A stretch of 42,778 nt of DNA from Solobacterium sp. (GTDB taxonomy: Bacteria > Bacillota_I > Bacilli_A > Erysipelotrichales > Erysipelotrichaceae): the NCBI GenBank assembly GCA_017469885.1, contig JAFUFO010000005.1, positions 1-42,778 on the forward strand, read 5' to 3'. Made by a program: the position numbers and the translations under genes. The notes under the pieces were generated by a model, which did no database searches, had not been told where the DNA came from, and worked only from the letters and a program-made list of their open reading frames with translations. This document shows, piece after piece, positions 29,783 through 38,144 of the stretch (positions are counted from its first letter, which is position 1; each line of letters starts with the position of its first letter).

Positions 29783-31636
29783 ATGCCAATGGAACTCAGT
29801 GACCTGCTGGAATACGCAAAGAATACGTATCACATCGAAGAAGAACACAAATGGGCAGACTGGCCCGGTTTTTCTGTGCTTTCCCATCCGGATACCGGCA
29901 AATGGATTGCCTTATGCATGCGGCAGTGGGACAGCGAGACCGGCGAACTGCTTGAACGCATCGATCTCAAATGTGAACAGAGCTGCCTGCGGGAATTCCG
30001 TGCCCCCTGGCTGACCCTGCCCCTGCGCATGAAGGGATATCACTGGGTCGGCATTGCCTTTACGCATGAGACCAGCGAAACAATCGTACGCACGCTGTTT
30101 GACCGGGCAATCACCTACGGAAAGCCGCGCGGCTATACCGTTGTCCTCGATCAGAATACTGTTCCTTCGGAAACCGTGCACCGTGATACCGCCCTGCCCT
30201 TTTCCGGCAGTTCCTACCGCCCGGACAAGGTCAATGTGCCGGTTGAAATCACGCAGATGCGGAAGATGAACTCCACGCTCGGGGATCTCAAATCCGTCCG
30301 GAATAAAACCTTCTATAAACAGGCCGTCTTCATGAAGGACTATGAAGATGACTATCCCTGGCAGGGAGACTTCTTCCATTACTTTTCCACCTACCGGGAT
30401 CTGAATACACCCCAGCTGCGGGGGTACTTTTCCTGGCGCACCAAGATACGCAAGGGAATCTATGAACCGATTCCCTTATCCGCGGCTTATATTTATGTCT
30501 ATGAACTGCTCAACGGCATCGGTGCCGCTTCCGACGAAGACCGTCTGGCAAAGATCCGTGATTTTGTGAATCAGTCGGTGAAAGCCGGAATCTTCTCACA
30601 ATCCGACTTTCGGACGGTGGAAGACTGGATTCCCGCATTGGGCATCCTGCTGGGATTAAGTCCGGAAATAATCGCAAAGTATGCGGATGATTCGTTTTTA
30701 AAACGGGATGCGGTGCTTGAAAAGCTGATGAAACCGCGGGAATACAGCGATGCAGAAGTTCTGGAGGCACTGAAATTCGTGGCCGGAAAGAAGCTGGACA
30801 AAAGTCCGGTTCTGAATCATGAGCGCGGTGCGTTTCTCTTTGCGGAAGCGTGGCGCATCGGCACGGAAACAACCTTTGACAGCGGAAATACGCTCTTTGC
30901 GCTCTGTTTCGGAGCCCGGGGCACCACCCGCTGGTATCCGCTGATCAATGCGGTATATTATGAAGAACACGCCCCGAAAGATCAGGACTATGTCCTGAAT
31001 TCCATGCATTCCCTGCACTGCCGGAACGGCATCTGGACGCAGGAGGGCTATGACCCGCGCAAGGAACAGAAATTCCTGCTTTCCGCCTTCCTTCATGAGG
31101 CAGACTGCCGGTTCCGTCGGTATCTCAAAACCGGCCGTTACCTGCAGGAAAAAGAAGCGGATGCCTGGGCGCTGCCGATCATCAATGCGGCGATTCAGGC
31201 TGACCGTAAAGCAGAGCTTGAGGCATCGCGTCCGAAGATCACGATCGATCTCTCCGGACTTGAAAAGATCCGCAGCGACGCCCTGACAACGCAGAACAGT
31301 CTGCTTACGGAAACGGAAACCATGCCGGATCTTCCGATCGAAGCGCCGCATACGGAAGAACCTGACGTGCCCGAACGGATTGAAGAACCGGAACTGAACA
31401 CCGCCCTTCCGCTGGATCCGGTGTATGTAAAGATCCTGCGGAAACTGCTTAAGGACGAACCGGTTCAGGATATGATCCGGGAACAGCACCTGATGCCCGC
31501 ATTGATTGCGGATACGGTGAATGAACTGTTTTATGATGAAATCGGTGATACGGTTCTCTTATGTGAAGACGACCGTCTTGCGGTAGTGGATGACTACCGT
31601 GAGGACATCGAACAGCTGATTGGAGGTACGAAGTGA
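29783..31636 (+). CDS. sngA: Shango-type defence protein SngA (TerB-N/TerB-C) with MmcQ/YjbR-like N-terminus
   Basis: 617 residues; a start at 29789 is also possible, and neither has a clear ribosome binding site. Residues 1-115 resemble the MmcQ/YjbR fold (WPGF, GKWIALCM, DLKC, GYHWVGIAF). Residues about 175-260 match the TerB-N domain (MKDYEDDYPW, QLRGYFSWRT, YIYVYELLNGIG). The last 75 residues match TerB-C (INELFYDEIGD-like, here VNELFYDEIGDTVLL). A helical TerB-like region lies between. In the Shango antiphage system a TerB-domain protein acts with an ATPase and a helicase, and both follow here. The N-terminal fold is my own recognition and may not occur in all SngA proteins. Confidence 0.8.
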   Translation: MPMELSDLLEYAKNTYHIEEEHKWADWPGFSVLSHPDTGKWIALCMRQWDSETGELLERIDLKCEQSCLREFRAPWLTLPLRMKGYHWVGIAFTHETSETIVRTLFDRAITYGKPRGYTVVLDQNTVPSETVHRDTALPFSGSSYRPDKVNVPVEITQMRKMNSTLGDLKSVRNKTFYKQAVFMKDYEDDYPWQGDFFHYFSTYRDLNTPQLRGYFSWRTKIRKGIYEPIPLSAAYIYVYELLNGIGAASDEDRLAKIRDFVNQSVKAGIFSQSDFRTVEDWIPALGILLGLSPEIIAKYADDSFLKRDAVLEKLMKPREYSDAEVLEALKFVAGKKLDKSPVLNHERGAFLFAEAWRIGTETTFDSGNTLFALCFGARGTTRWYPLINAVYYEEHAPKDQDYVLNSMHSLHCRNGIWTQEGYDPRKEQKFLLSAFLHEADCRFRRYLKTGRYLQEKEADAWALPIINAAIQADRKAELEASRPKITIDLSGLEKIRSDALTTQNSLLTETETMPDLPIEAPHTEEPDVPERIEEPELNTALPLDPVYVKILRKLLKDEPVQDMIREQHLMPALIADTVNELFYDEIGDTVLLCEDDRLAVVDDYREDIEQLIGGTK

Positions 31637-32964
31637 TGAGTGAACCAAGAAAAGTACCGAAGCGCATTGCCCAGACGGTGCTCAACTCCCTCAAGGGTGG
31701 CGTTGTGCCGCGCATCGGGCTTCCCTATATCATGGTCGGCCGCAAACGTGAGGTCGAAGCGTTATTACATGACGTCGATATCATTTCCGAAGGCGGTGCC
31801 TCCTTCCGGTTTGTGGTGGGAAAGTACGGTTCCGGAAAAAGCTTTTTACTGCAGGCGATCCGCAATTATGTCATGGACCGCGGTTTTATCGTGGCCGATG
31901 CGGACCTCTCGCCGGAGCGGCGTTTACAGGGAACCCGCGGCCAGGGGCTGGCCACCTATCGGGAACTGATCTCCAATCTTTCCACCAAGACCAAACCCGA
32001 GGGCGGTGCCCTGACCCTCATCCTCGATCGCTGGATCAGCGCAGCCCAGAGTGAGGCAGCCCTTGAGACCGGTCTCTCGCTTGGCGATCCCGCCCTTGCG
32101 CAGGCAACGGAGCGGAAGATCATGGAAGTGACATCCTCGATCCGCGAACTCGTGCATGGCTTTGAATTCGCCAAGCTGCTTACCGCCTACTATCAGGCGT
32201 ATATCAGCGGCGATGATGAAACCAAGGCAAAGGTCGTCAAATGGTTCCGCGGAGAATATCCGCTCAAAAGCGAGGCAAAGGAAGCGCTTGGGGTAAATAT
32301 CATCATTTCGGATGATGACTGGTATGACTACCTCAAACTGTTTGCGGTATTCTTCCGTCTGGCAGGTTATGCGGGCATGATGATCATGGTCGATGAACTC
32401 GTCAATCTGTACAAGATTCCAAATTCCATTACCCGTCAGTACAACTATGAAAAGATCCTGACGATGTATAACGATACCCTGCAGGGAAAGGCGTCCTACC
32501 TCGGCATCATCATGGGTGCCACGCCCCAGGCCCTTGAGGACAAACGCCGCGGCATTTACAGCTATGAAGCGCTGCGTTCGCGGCTTGCGGAAGGACGCTT
32601 TTCGAAGCCCGGTGCCCGGGACCTGCTTGCGCCGGTCATCCGGCTTGAACCGCTGACCGCGGAAGAGATGCTTGTCTTATGTGAGAAGCTTGCGGACATG
32701 CATGCGGGGCTGTACGGCTATCCGCGCACCGTCAATGCGGAAGACCTTGCGGGCTTTATCAAGACGGAATACAGCCGGATCGGCGCGGATACGAATATCA
32801 CGCCGCGTGAAGTGATCCGTGACTTTATTGAACTGCTCGATCTCCTGTATCAGAATCCCGGCATGAAGATTGCGGAGCTTCTGGAGTCCGATGAATTTTC
32901 CTATGCCCAGTCCGAAGCTGTCAGTGATGAGGCAGCACCGGAATTTGCGGAGTTTACGATATGA
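31636..32964 (+). CDS. sngB: Shango-type ATPase SngB (BrxD/DUF2791-like)
   Basis: 442 residues from ATG at 31636, which has GGAGG nine bases upstream and overlaps the sngA stop (TGATG). A GTG at 31633 is the alternative. Walker A is GKYGSGKS (62-69) and Walker B is MIMVDE (249-254). The N-terminal SLKGGVVPRIGLPYIMVGR and the DLSPERRL...GQGLATYREL segments are typical of the DUF2791/BrxD AAA-type ATPases of BREX and Shango. It probably works with the helicase encoded next; the genes overlap by 4 bp. Confidence 0.82.
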   Translation: MSEPRKVPKRIAQTVLNSLKGGVVPRIGLPYIMVGRKREVEALLHDVDIISEGGASFRFVVGKYGSGKSFLLQAIRNYVMDRGFIVADADLSPERRLQGTRGQGLATYRELISNLSTKTKPEGGALTLILDRWISAAQSEAALETGLSLGDPALAQATERKIMEVTSSIRELVHGFEFAKLLTAYYQAYISGDDETKAKVVKWFRGEYPLKSEAKEALGVNIIISDDDWYDYLKLFAVFFRLAGYAGMMIMVDELVNLYKIPNSITRQYNYEKILTMYNDTLQGKASYLGIIMGATPQALEDKRRGIYSYEALRSRLAEGRFSKPGARDLLAPVIRLEPLTAEEMLVLCEKLADMHAGLYGYPRTVNAEDLAGFIKTEYSRIGADTNITPREVIRDFIELLDLLYQNPGMKIAELLESDEFSYAQSEAVSDEAAPEFAEFTI

Positions 32965-35204
32965 ATGTATTTGAACGCTATGCGCCGTTTATTCAGGATT
33001 ACATTTACCGTTCGGGCTGGAAATGTCTGCGCGGGGTTCAGAATGCGGCCGGAGAAGCGATCTTCGGAACCGATCAGAATGTGCTTCTGACGGCTTCCAC
33101 CGCATCGGGCAAAACCGAGGCTGCCTTCTTTCCGATTCTCACCCTGCTGGAAGAGGAGCCTTCCGAAAGTATTGCCGTGCTGTATATTGCGCCGCTCAAG
33201 GCACTGATCAACGACCAGTTCGGCCGTCTTACCGAACTCTGTGAAGAGGAAGGCATTGCGGTAAACCGCTGGCATGGCGATGCCAGCCAGACCGCCAAGC
33301 GGAAGCTGTTACGAAAACCGCGTGGCATCCTGCAGATCACACCGGAGTCCCTTGAATCCCTGCTTATAAACAAGCACATGGAGATTCCTTCCATGTTTCA
33401 TGATCTGCGCTTCATTGTCATCGATGAGATTCATTCCCTTCTTCGGGCCGACCGCGGTCTTCAGACCTTCTGTCTGATTGAACGCTTATGCCGGACCGCC
33501 GGCTGTAACCCAAGACGCATCGGTCTTTCCGCAACGATCGGAAATCCGGAAGAAGCCGGGAAGTTCCTGGCGGCGGGAAGCGGACGCGGCACCGTCATTC
33601 CGAAGTTTGAGGGCGGCAGTGAAGTCTGGCGGCTCAGTATGGAACACTTCTATACGACCGATCCGCAGGCGGATGAAGACAAGGATATATCTGCCATCGA
33701 AGAAACACCGGTGATAGAAGAGGCCACCGATACCGCACCTGCGGCCGCAGATCCCGGCATCGGTTATATCTTTGAACATACCCGGGGAAAGAAGTGTCTT
33801 GTCTTTACCAATTCCAGAGAAGAATGCGAAAGCGTCTGCCAGAGCTTACGGCAGTATTGCGAAGTGACACATGAACCGGACCGTTTCCTGATTCACCATG
33901 GAAATCTTTCCGCCGCCTATCGGGAAAGTGCGGAGATGGACATGAAGGATGATGATTCCACGATGTCGGTCTGCGCCACCGCAACGCTCGAACTCGGCAT
34001 TGATATCGGACGTCTGGAACGGGCGTTTCAGATCGATGCGCCGTTTACGGTATCCGGCTTCCTGCAGAGAATGGGACGTACCGGACGCAGAGGTGATCCT
34101 TCTGAAATGTGGTTTGTCATGCGGGAAGACCATCCCGAGGCAAGAGACATGATCGGACGCTTTGTGCCGTGGTATCTCGTGCAGGGCATCGCGCTTGTGC
34201 AGCTGTATATCGAAGAGCGCTTTGTCGAACCGCCCCGCACCGGACGGTATCCGTACAGCCTGCTGTATCATCAGACGATGAGTACGCTTGCCTCCCAGGG
34301 TGAGATGACGCCTGCCGAACTTGCCTCACGGGTGCTTACCCTCAACTGTTTCAAAACCATCTCCCAGGAGGACTACCGCATTCTTCTGCGGCATCTGATT
34401 GAGAATGATCATATCAACCGCACGGAAAACGGCGGTCTCATCACCGGGGTTACCGGTGAGCGCATTGTGAATAACTACAAGTTCTATGCGGTCTTCCAGG
34501 AGAATGTGGAATATACCGTGCGGACAAATTCCGAACAGCTTGGAACGATCGTCAAACCGCCTCCCGTCGGAGACAAGATCGCGATTGCCGGACGCGTCTG
34601 GCTGGTGGATGAAGTGGACCACAAGCACCGGACGGTATACTGCACGCTGGTCAAGGGAAAAATCCCCGCCTACTTCGGGGATGTGGCGGGTGATATCCAT
34701 ACCCGCATTCTCGAGCGGATGTACGGTGTGCTGAATGAAGAAAAACAGTACCCGTATCTGATGCCGCATGCGGTCTTCCGTCTGCAGGATGCACGGGATG
34801 TCTTCCGCAAATCCAACATGGCAGAAAAACCCCTGATCCATCTTGGCGGAAAGATGTGGGCATTGTTTCCATGGCTTGGAAGCTACGCCTTCCTTGCGCT
34901 GGAGCGCTTCCTGAAGCTGCGCTGCGGAAAACGGCTTGGCATCAAGGGACTCAACCCCTTCCGTCCGTATTACATGGAATTCACGATGAACGTCGAGGAA
35001 GCGGAATTCTATGAGATCGTACGGGAAGAAGCACAGAAGGAATTTGACCCGCTGGAACTTGTTTATCCAAATGAAGTTCCGGTCTTTGAAAAATATGATG
35101 AGTATGTGCCGGATGAGCTGATCCGCAAGGGATTTGCGTACGGCGTGCTCGACATTGAAGGCATGAAAAAACGTGTCCTTTCCTGGAACGGAGAACAGAA
35201 ATGA
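32961..35204 (+). CDS. sngC: Shango-type superfamily 2 helicase SngC (Lhr/BrxHI-like)
   Basis: 747-residue DEAD/DEAH-type helicase. Motif I is TASTASGKTE (44-53), motif II DEIH (155-158), motif III SAT (190-192) and motif VI QRMGRTGRRG (369-378). The C-terminal half is Lhr-like (winged-helix and beta domains), as in BrxHI of BREX. An acidic insertion (about 233-263) interrupts the core. It overlaps sngB and the downstream lipoprotein gene by 4 bp each (ATGA). A role unwinding or translocating on invading DNA is inferred from the system. Confidence 0.85.
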   Translation: MNVFERYAPFIQDYIYRSGWKCLRGVQNAAGEAIFGTDQNVLLTASTASGKTEAAFFPILTLLEEEPSESIAVLYIAPLKALINDQFGRLTELCEEEGIAVNRWHGDASQTAKRKLLRKPRGILQITPESLESLLINKHMEIPSMFHDLRFIVIDEIHSLLRADRGLQTFCLIERLCRTAGCNPRRIGLSATIGNPEEAGKFLAAGSGRGTVIPKFEGGSEVWRLSMEHFYTTDPQADEDKDISAIEETPVIEEATDTAPAAADPGIGYIFEHTRGKKCLVFTNSREECESVCQSLRQYCEVTHEPDRFLIHHGNLSAAYRESAEMDMKDDDSTMSVCATATLELGIDIGRLERAFQIDAPFTVSGFLQRMGRTGRRGDPSEMWFVMREDHPEARDMIGRFVPWYLVQGIALVQLYIEERFVEPPRTGRYPYSLLYHQTMSTLASQGEMTPAELASRVLTLNCFKTISQEDYRILLRHLIENDHINRTENGGLITGVTGERIVNNYKFYAVFQENVEYTVRTNSEQLGTIVKPPPVGDKIAIAGRVWLVDEVDHKHRTVYCTLVKGKIPAYFGDVAGDIHTRILERMYGVLNEEKQYPYLMPHAVFRLQDARDVFRKSNMAEKPLIHLGGKMWALFPWLGSYAFLALERFLKLRCGKRLGIKGLNPFRPYYMEFTMNVEEAEFYEIVREEAQKEFDPLELVYPNEVPVFEKYDEYVPDELIRKGFAYGVLDIEGMKKRVLSWNGEQK

Positions 35205-35977
35205 AACAGTATTTTAAACAGTTATTAGGCATCACGGCAGCACTCTGCCTCTGCGCATGCGGAACAGGCGCACAGCCGGAGGAAGAAGCTGCGCCGGCCG
35301 AAGTCAGCGAAACACCCGCCGCAGAAGCTCCGGCCGAAACCGCAGCGCCGGAAGCACAGACAGCGCCTTCCCGCCTGACGTATATCGGGCATGCGAGCAT
35401 ATGCATCACCACACCGGAAGACAAGGTCATTTACATCGATCCGTATGCGCCGGGTGACTACAGCGCTCCGGCAGATCTGATTCTCGTAACGCATGACCAC
35501 TATGACCATAACAATGTCGACATGGTTTCGGAGCGAAATGAAGACTGTCAGATCATCACACAGAACGAAGCACTGAAGGACGGTACCCATCAGACGTTTG
35601 ATCTGGGGTATGCGACAGTGGAAGCCGTGGAGGCGGGAAACAACCCCAACCACTCCATCACCGAATGCGTCGGCTATGTGATTACCCTGTCGGACGGATC
35701 CCGCATCTATGTCAGCGGTGATACTTCAAAGACCGAACAGATGGCGAAGATGTCAGACATGAACATTGATTATGCGTTTCTGTGCTGCGACGGTAATTAC
35801 AACATGGACCTTTTGGAAGCTGCCGAATGTGCAGCGCTCATCAACGCCGGTGTCATCGTTCCGTATCATACGATCGTGCAGGAGGGAGTATATTTCTCAT
35901 ACGAACAGGCGGACGCCTTCCCGGTGGAAAATAAGATGATCCTCGAACCGGGAGATGAGATCGAGCTTCACAAATAA
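35201..35977 (+). CDS. Metallo-beta-lactamase-fold lipoprotein
   Basis: 258 residues. Lipoprotein signal with the cysteine at 20 (LCAC lipobox), then a Glu/Ala/Pro linker to about 57. The rest is an MBL-fold hydrolase: GHAS, IDPY, the metal motif THDHYDH (97-103), a later PNHS histidine and the SGDTS aspartate. It most resembles UlaG/YtnP-like MBL proteins. It should be tethered outside the membrane. The start overlaps the helicase stop (ATGA), so it is translated with the Shango genes, although no such subunit is part of the described system. Substrate unknown. Confidence 0.85.
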   Translation: MKQYFKQLLGITAALCLCACGTGAQPEEEAAPAEVSETPAAEAPAETAAPEAQTAPSRLTYIGHASICITTPEDKVIYIDPYAPGDYSAPADLILVTHDHYDHNNVDMVSERNEDCQIITQNEALKDGTHQTFDLGYATVEAVEAGNNPNHSITECVGYVITLSDGSRIYVSGDTSKTEQMAKMSDMNIDYAFLCCDGNYNMDLLEAAECAALINAGVIVPYHTIVQEGVYFSYEQADAFPVENKMILEPGDEIELHK

Positions 35978-36015
35978 CCGTTGGAACCCTGTGCTATTAT
36001 CACAAAGATATATTT

Positions 36016-36042
36016 AAAAAGCGCTTCGGCGCTTTTTGTTTT
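36016..36042. terminator. Rho-independent terminator of the Shango-lipoprotein operon
   Basis: A stable 9-bp stem (36016-36024 with 36029-36037) with a TTCG tetraloop is followed by GTTTT on the plus strand. A-runs on the left also give a T-run on the minus strand, so it may also terminate the convergent gene ending at 36091. Confidence 0.88.
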
Positions 36043-36090
36043 GACCAGAAAAAGCCGTCTCTGTCATGAGGCGGCATTCGGTAGAACAGG

Positions 36091-36363
36091 TTATCTTCCC
36101 TCGCGTTTTCTGGCGAGTTCGTCCCATTTGATTTCCTGTGAGGAAACGCCGAGCTCATCGCAGCGGCGGAAAATGAACATATCAAACTCATATGCATCTT
36201 TCCCCATGAATTCGGGACTGTAGTAGTTATGCGACTCCAGCACATTGCCGGTTTTGTCATCGATGATTTCAACCTGCATGCGGTCATGTTCTTTCGGCGC
36301 ATAGATTGCGCCGGCAGATGTTTCACTGAGTTCTTCTTCGGAAAGCGGTTTTTTTGCGATCAT
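36091..36363 (-). CDS. Small protein of unknown function with leader-like N-terminus
   Basis: 90 residues with a strong ribosome binding site (CAGGAGGAAG). The first 20 residues (KPLSEEELSETSAGAIYA) recall the LSEEEL...GG leaders of peptide precursors, but the double glycine is replaced by Ser-Ala-Gly-Ala. The rest is soluble, with many Asp/Glu and aromatic residues (YEFDMFIFRRC). It lies just downstream of tadA. No transporter or modification enzyme is nearby, so a peptide-precursor role is weak. Confidence 0.7.
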   Translation of the reverse strand: MIAKKPLSEEELSETSAGAIYAPKEHDRMQVEIIDDKTGNVLESHNYYSPEFMGKDAYEFDMFIFRRCDELGVSSQEIKWDELARKREGR

Positions 36364-36427
36364 GGTGATTTCTTCCTCCTGTTAATCAGGATACGAAGCT
36401 GCGGTTCCCATTCCGCGGCACATGCCT

Positions 36428-36922
36428 TCAATCCCCGGCATTCCGCGGATTCTGTTTCGTTTTTGCGCGCTTCTCCCGGAAGAAGTCCGAAAGAATTGAA
36501 GAACATTCCTCTTTCCGGATCCCGCCGGTGATTTCCTTTGGATAAACGCCGATGTGGGGAATCTCCTTTACCCGGATCCGGCTGACGGTGGCGCCGCCCT
36601 TGGGATCTTCCGTGCCGTAGTACAGATGATGGATGCGGGACAGACTGATTGCGCCGGCACACATCATGCATGGCTCCAGCGTGACATAGAGATCGCAGTC
36701 GTTCAGACACCAGTTGTTCAGCTTTTTTGAGGCTTTCTGAATTGCCAGAAATTCCGCATGCGCGGATGCCTGCTGGTTTTTCTCCCGCAGATTATATGCA
36801 CGCGCGATGATCTTCCCGTTCTGCACGATGACCGCGCCGACGGGAACCTCGTCCTTTAATCTTGCCTTTTCTGCTTCCTTCAAGGCTTCCCCCATGAAGT
36901 ATTCCGGTGTCGTCTTATCCAT
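36428..36922 (-). CDS. tadA: tRNA-specific adenosine deaminase TadA
   Basis: 164 residues from the preferred start at 36922 (MDKTTPEYFMGEAL), with AGGAA upstream; a longer open frame to 37042 lacks support. Zinc and catalytic motifs are HAE (55-57) and PCMMC (84-88). It makes inosine at the wobble position of tRNA-Arg. In many Firmicutes tadA sits directly upstream of dnaX; here the Shango operon separates them. Confidence 0.95.
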   Translation of the reverse strand: MDKTTPEYFMGEALKEAEKARLKDEVPVGAVIVQNGKIIARAYNLREKNQQASAHAEFLAIQKASKKLNNWCLNDCDLYVTLEPCMMCAGAISLSRIHHLYYGTEDPKGGATVSRIRVKEIPHIGVYPKEITGGIRKEECSSILSDFFREKRAKTKQNPRNAGD

Positions 36923-36943
36923 ATTGATTCCTGCACTAAGTAT

Positions 36944-36967
36944 AATACCGCCGTCTCCGGCGGTATT
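36944..36967. other. Perfect 10-bp hairpin upstream of tadA
   Basis: AATACCGCCG and CGGCGGTATT pair around TCTC. It lies between the micro-ORF (ending at 36993) and tadA (starting at 36922). There is no clean T-run on the minus strand, so it could be a weak terminator, an RNA-stability element or a leader structure. Confidence 0.6.
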
Positions 36968-36992
36968 GGTTTGTTTCTGTGTTTTCTTCCTG

Positions 36993-37120
36993 TCAGAGCT
37001 GCACCGAAGGCGCCGCATCCCAGTTCGCGTTGATATAGTCAACGATTACCGGAATATCCTTTGGCTCAAGAGGGCTGTCTCCGCCGACACCCATTTCTTC
37101 AGTTTGTTTTCATTCATCAT
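36993..37120 (-). pseudogene. Micro-ORF, possibly frameshifted
   Basis: A ribosome binding site (GAGGAG) precedes ATGATG at 37120. The first frame encodes 24 residues (MMNENKLKK then WVSAETAL...) and stops at 37046. From codon 10 the -1 frame opens as MGVGGDSPLEPKDIPVIV and continues to a stop at 36993, 33 residues, with natural-looking composition but no ribosome binding site of its own. Joining the two at AAGAAATGG would give a 42-residue protein. It may be a frameshift mutation, a sequencing error or real frameshifting. Product unknown. Confidence 0.45.
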
Positions 37121-37175
37121 GTGTCATTTCTCCTCACCAACAGTTAATACGAACCAGCTCCGGTTTTGCCACGGC

Positions 37176-38039
37176 TCAGCGTTCTGTTCCGAGAAAGAAC
37201 AGTCCCAGCATGCCCGGTCCGACATGGGCGCCGGAGAACGGTTCATGCGCGCAGATCGTCACGTCTGCGTCCGGGGTCTCCGCAAGGATCAGCTCCTTTA
37301 ACATCTCCGCATCCCCCAGACAGTCGCCGTGCGAGATAAATACCTGCGGGTTTGTCAGATTCATATGCTTTTCACGGTAGTTGTCCGCCAGTGCCTTGAT
37401 GGATTTCTTGCGGCCATGGACCTTTGCGCAGGAGACGATATGTCCGGTATGGTCGCCATAGAGGATCGGCTTGATGTTCAATGCCGTTCCGATTGCGGCG
37501 GTGGCACCGCTTACCCGTCCGGTGCGCTTCAGAAAATTGAGATCATCGACCGTAAAGTACTGGTCGCAATGCGGCACCAGATCATCCAGAATCTTCGACG
37601 CTTCCTTACAGGACATTCCTTCTCTGCTTAATTGTGCAGCTCTGATTGCCAGGATGCCGTTGCCGAATCCGCATCCGAGGGAATCCACGATGTGGACAAA
37701 CCGTTCTGGATATTCCTCCATCAGCTGTTCTGCGGCGATGCGTGCCGCATTGTACGTACCGCTGATATGCGAGCTCATCGCAATATAGATGATATCGGTT
37801 CCTTCCTTCAGGACCGGCGCGAATTCACGGAGAAACAGTTCCGTATTCAGCAGACTGGTCTTTACACTGGCGCCGTTGCGCAGAGCGTCGTAGTACGTCT
37901 TCGCATCGAAGTGTTCGATATCTCCTGTATACGTATGGGATACATCATTCATCGTATAGGTGATCGGCAGAAGGGTAATGCCTTCCAGAAGACTGCCCGG
38001 AAGATTCGCTGTCCCGTCCGCATATACCGCAAAACTCAT
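37176..38039 (-). CDS. DegV-family fatty-acid-binding protein
   Basis: 287 residues from 38039 (MSFAVYADGTANLP), with GGAGG nine bases upstream; an in-frame start at 38072 would add 11 residues and place the start inside a hairpin. The sequence follows the DegV/FakB pattern: an N-terminal D-G-T-A-N region, KTSLLNTELF, MSSHISGTYNAARIAAEQL, VDSLGCGFGNG, DDLNFLKRTGRVSG and a C-terminal HVGPGMLGLFF. Such proteins present fatty acids to FakA kinase for phospholipid synthesis. The gene has its own candidate promoter (38103-38132). Confidence 0.92.
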   Translation of the reverse strand: MSFAVYADGTANLPGSLLEGITLLPITYTMNDVSHTYTGDIEHFDAKTYYDALRNGASVKTSLLNTELFLREFAPVLKEGTDIIYIAMSSHISGTYNAARIAAEQLMEEYPERFVHIVDSLGCGFGNGILAIRAAQLSREGMSCKEASKILDDLVPHCDQYFTVDDLNFLKRTGRVSGATAAIGTALNIKPILYGDHTGHIVSCAKVHGRKKSIKALADNYREKHMNLTNPQVFISHGDCLGDAEMLKELILAETPDADVTICAHEPFSGAHVGPGMLGLFFLGTER

Positions 38040-38053
38040 CGTTTCATACCTCC

Positions 38054-38085
38054 AAAAAACAGTTTCTGTCATGCATAACAGAAAC
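38054..38085 (-). terminator. Hairpin and T-run in the degV leader
   Basis: An 8-bp stem (38062-38069 with 38078-38085) with an 8-nt loop is followed on the minus strand by TGTTTTTTGGAGG. The T-run directly abuts the DegV ribosome binding site. It may end the upstream nucleoside-hydrolase transcript. It also lies downstream of the candidate degV promoter, so it may act as an attenuator. The stem is A/T-rich, so strength is moderate. Confidence 0.6.
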
Positions 38086-38102
38086 CATTTTTATTCAATG
38101 AA

Positions 38103-38132
38103 ATTATAGTACCGTACAAATTATTTGACCAA
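38103..38132 (-). promoter_or_regulatory. Candidate promoter of the DegV gene
   Basis: On the minus strand TTGGTC and a perfect TATAAT are separated by 18 bp. The -10 is at 38103-38108, about 64 bp upstream of the start at 38039. The terminator-like hairpin lies between promoter and start codon. Confidence 0.5.
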
Positions 38133-38144
38133 GGAAGATTCGAA

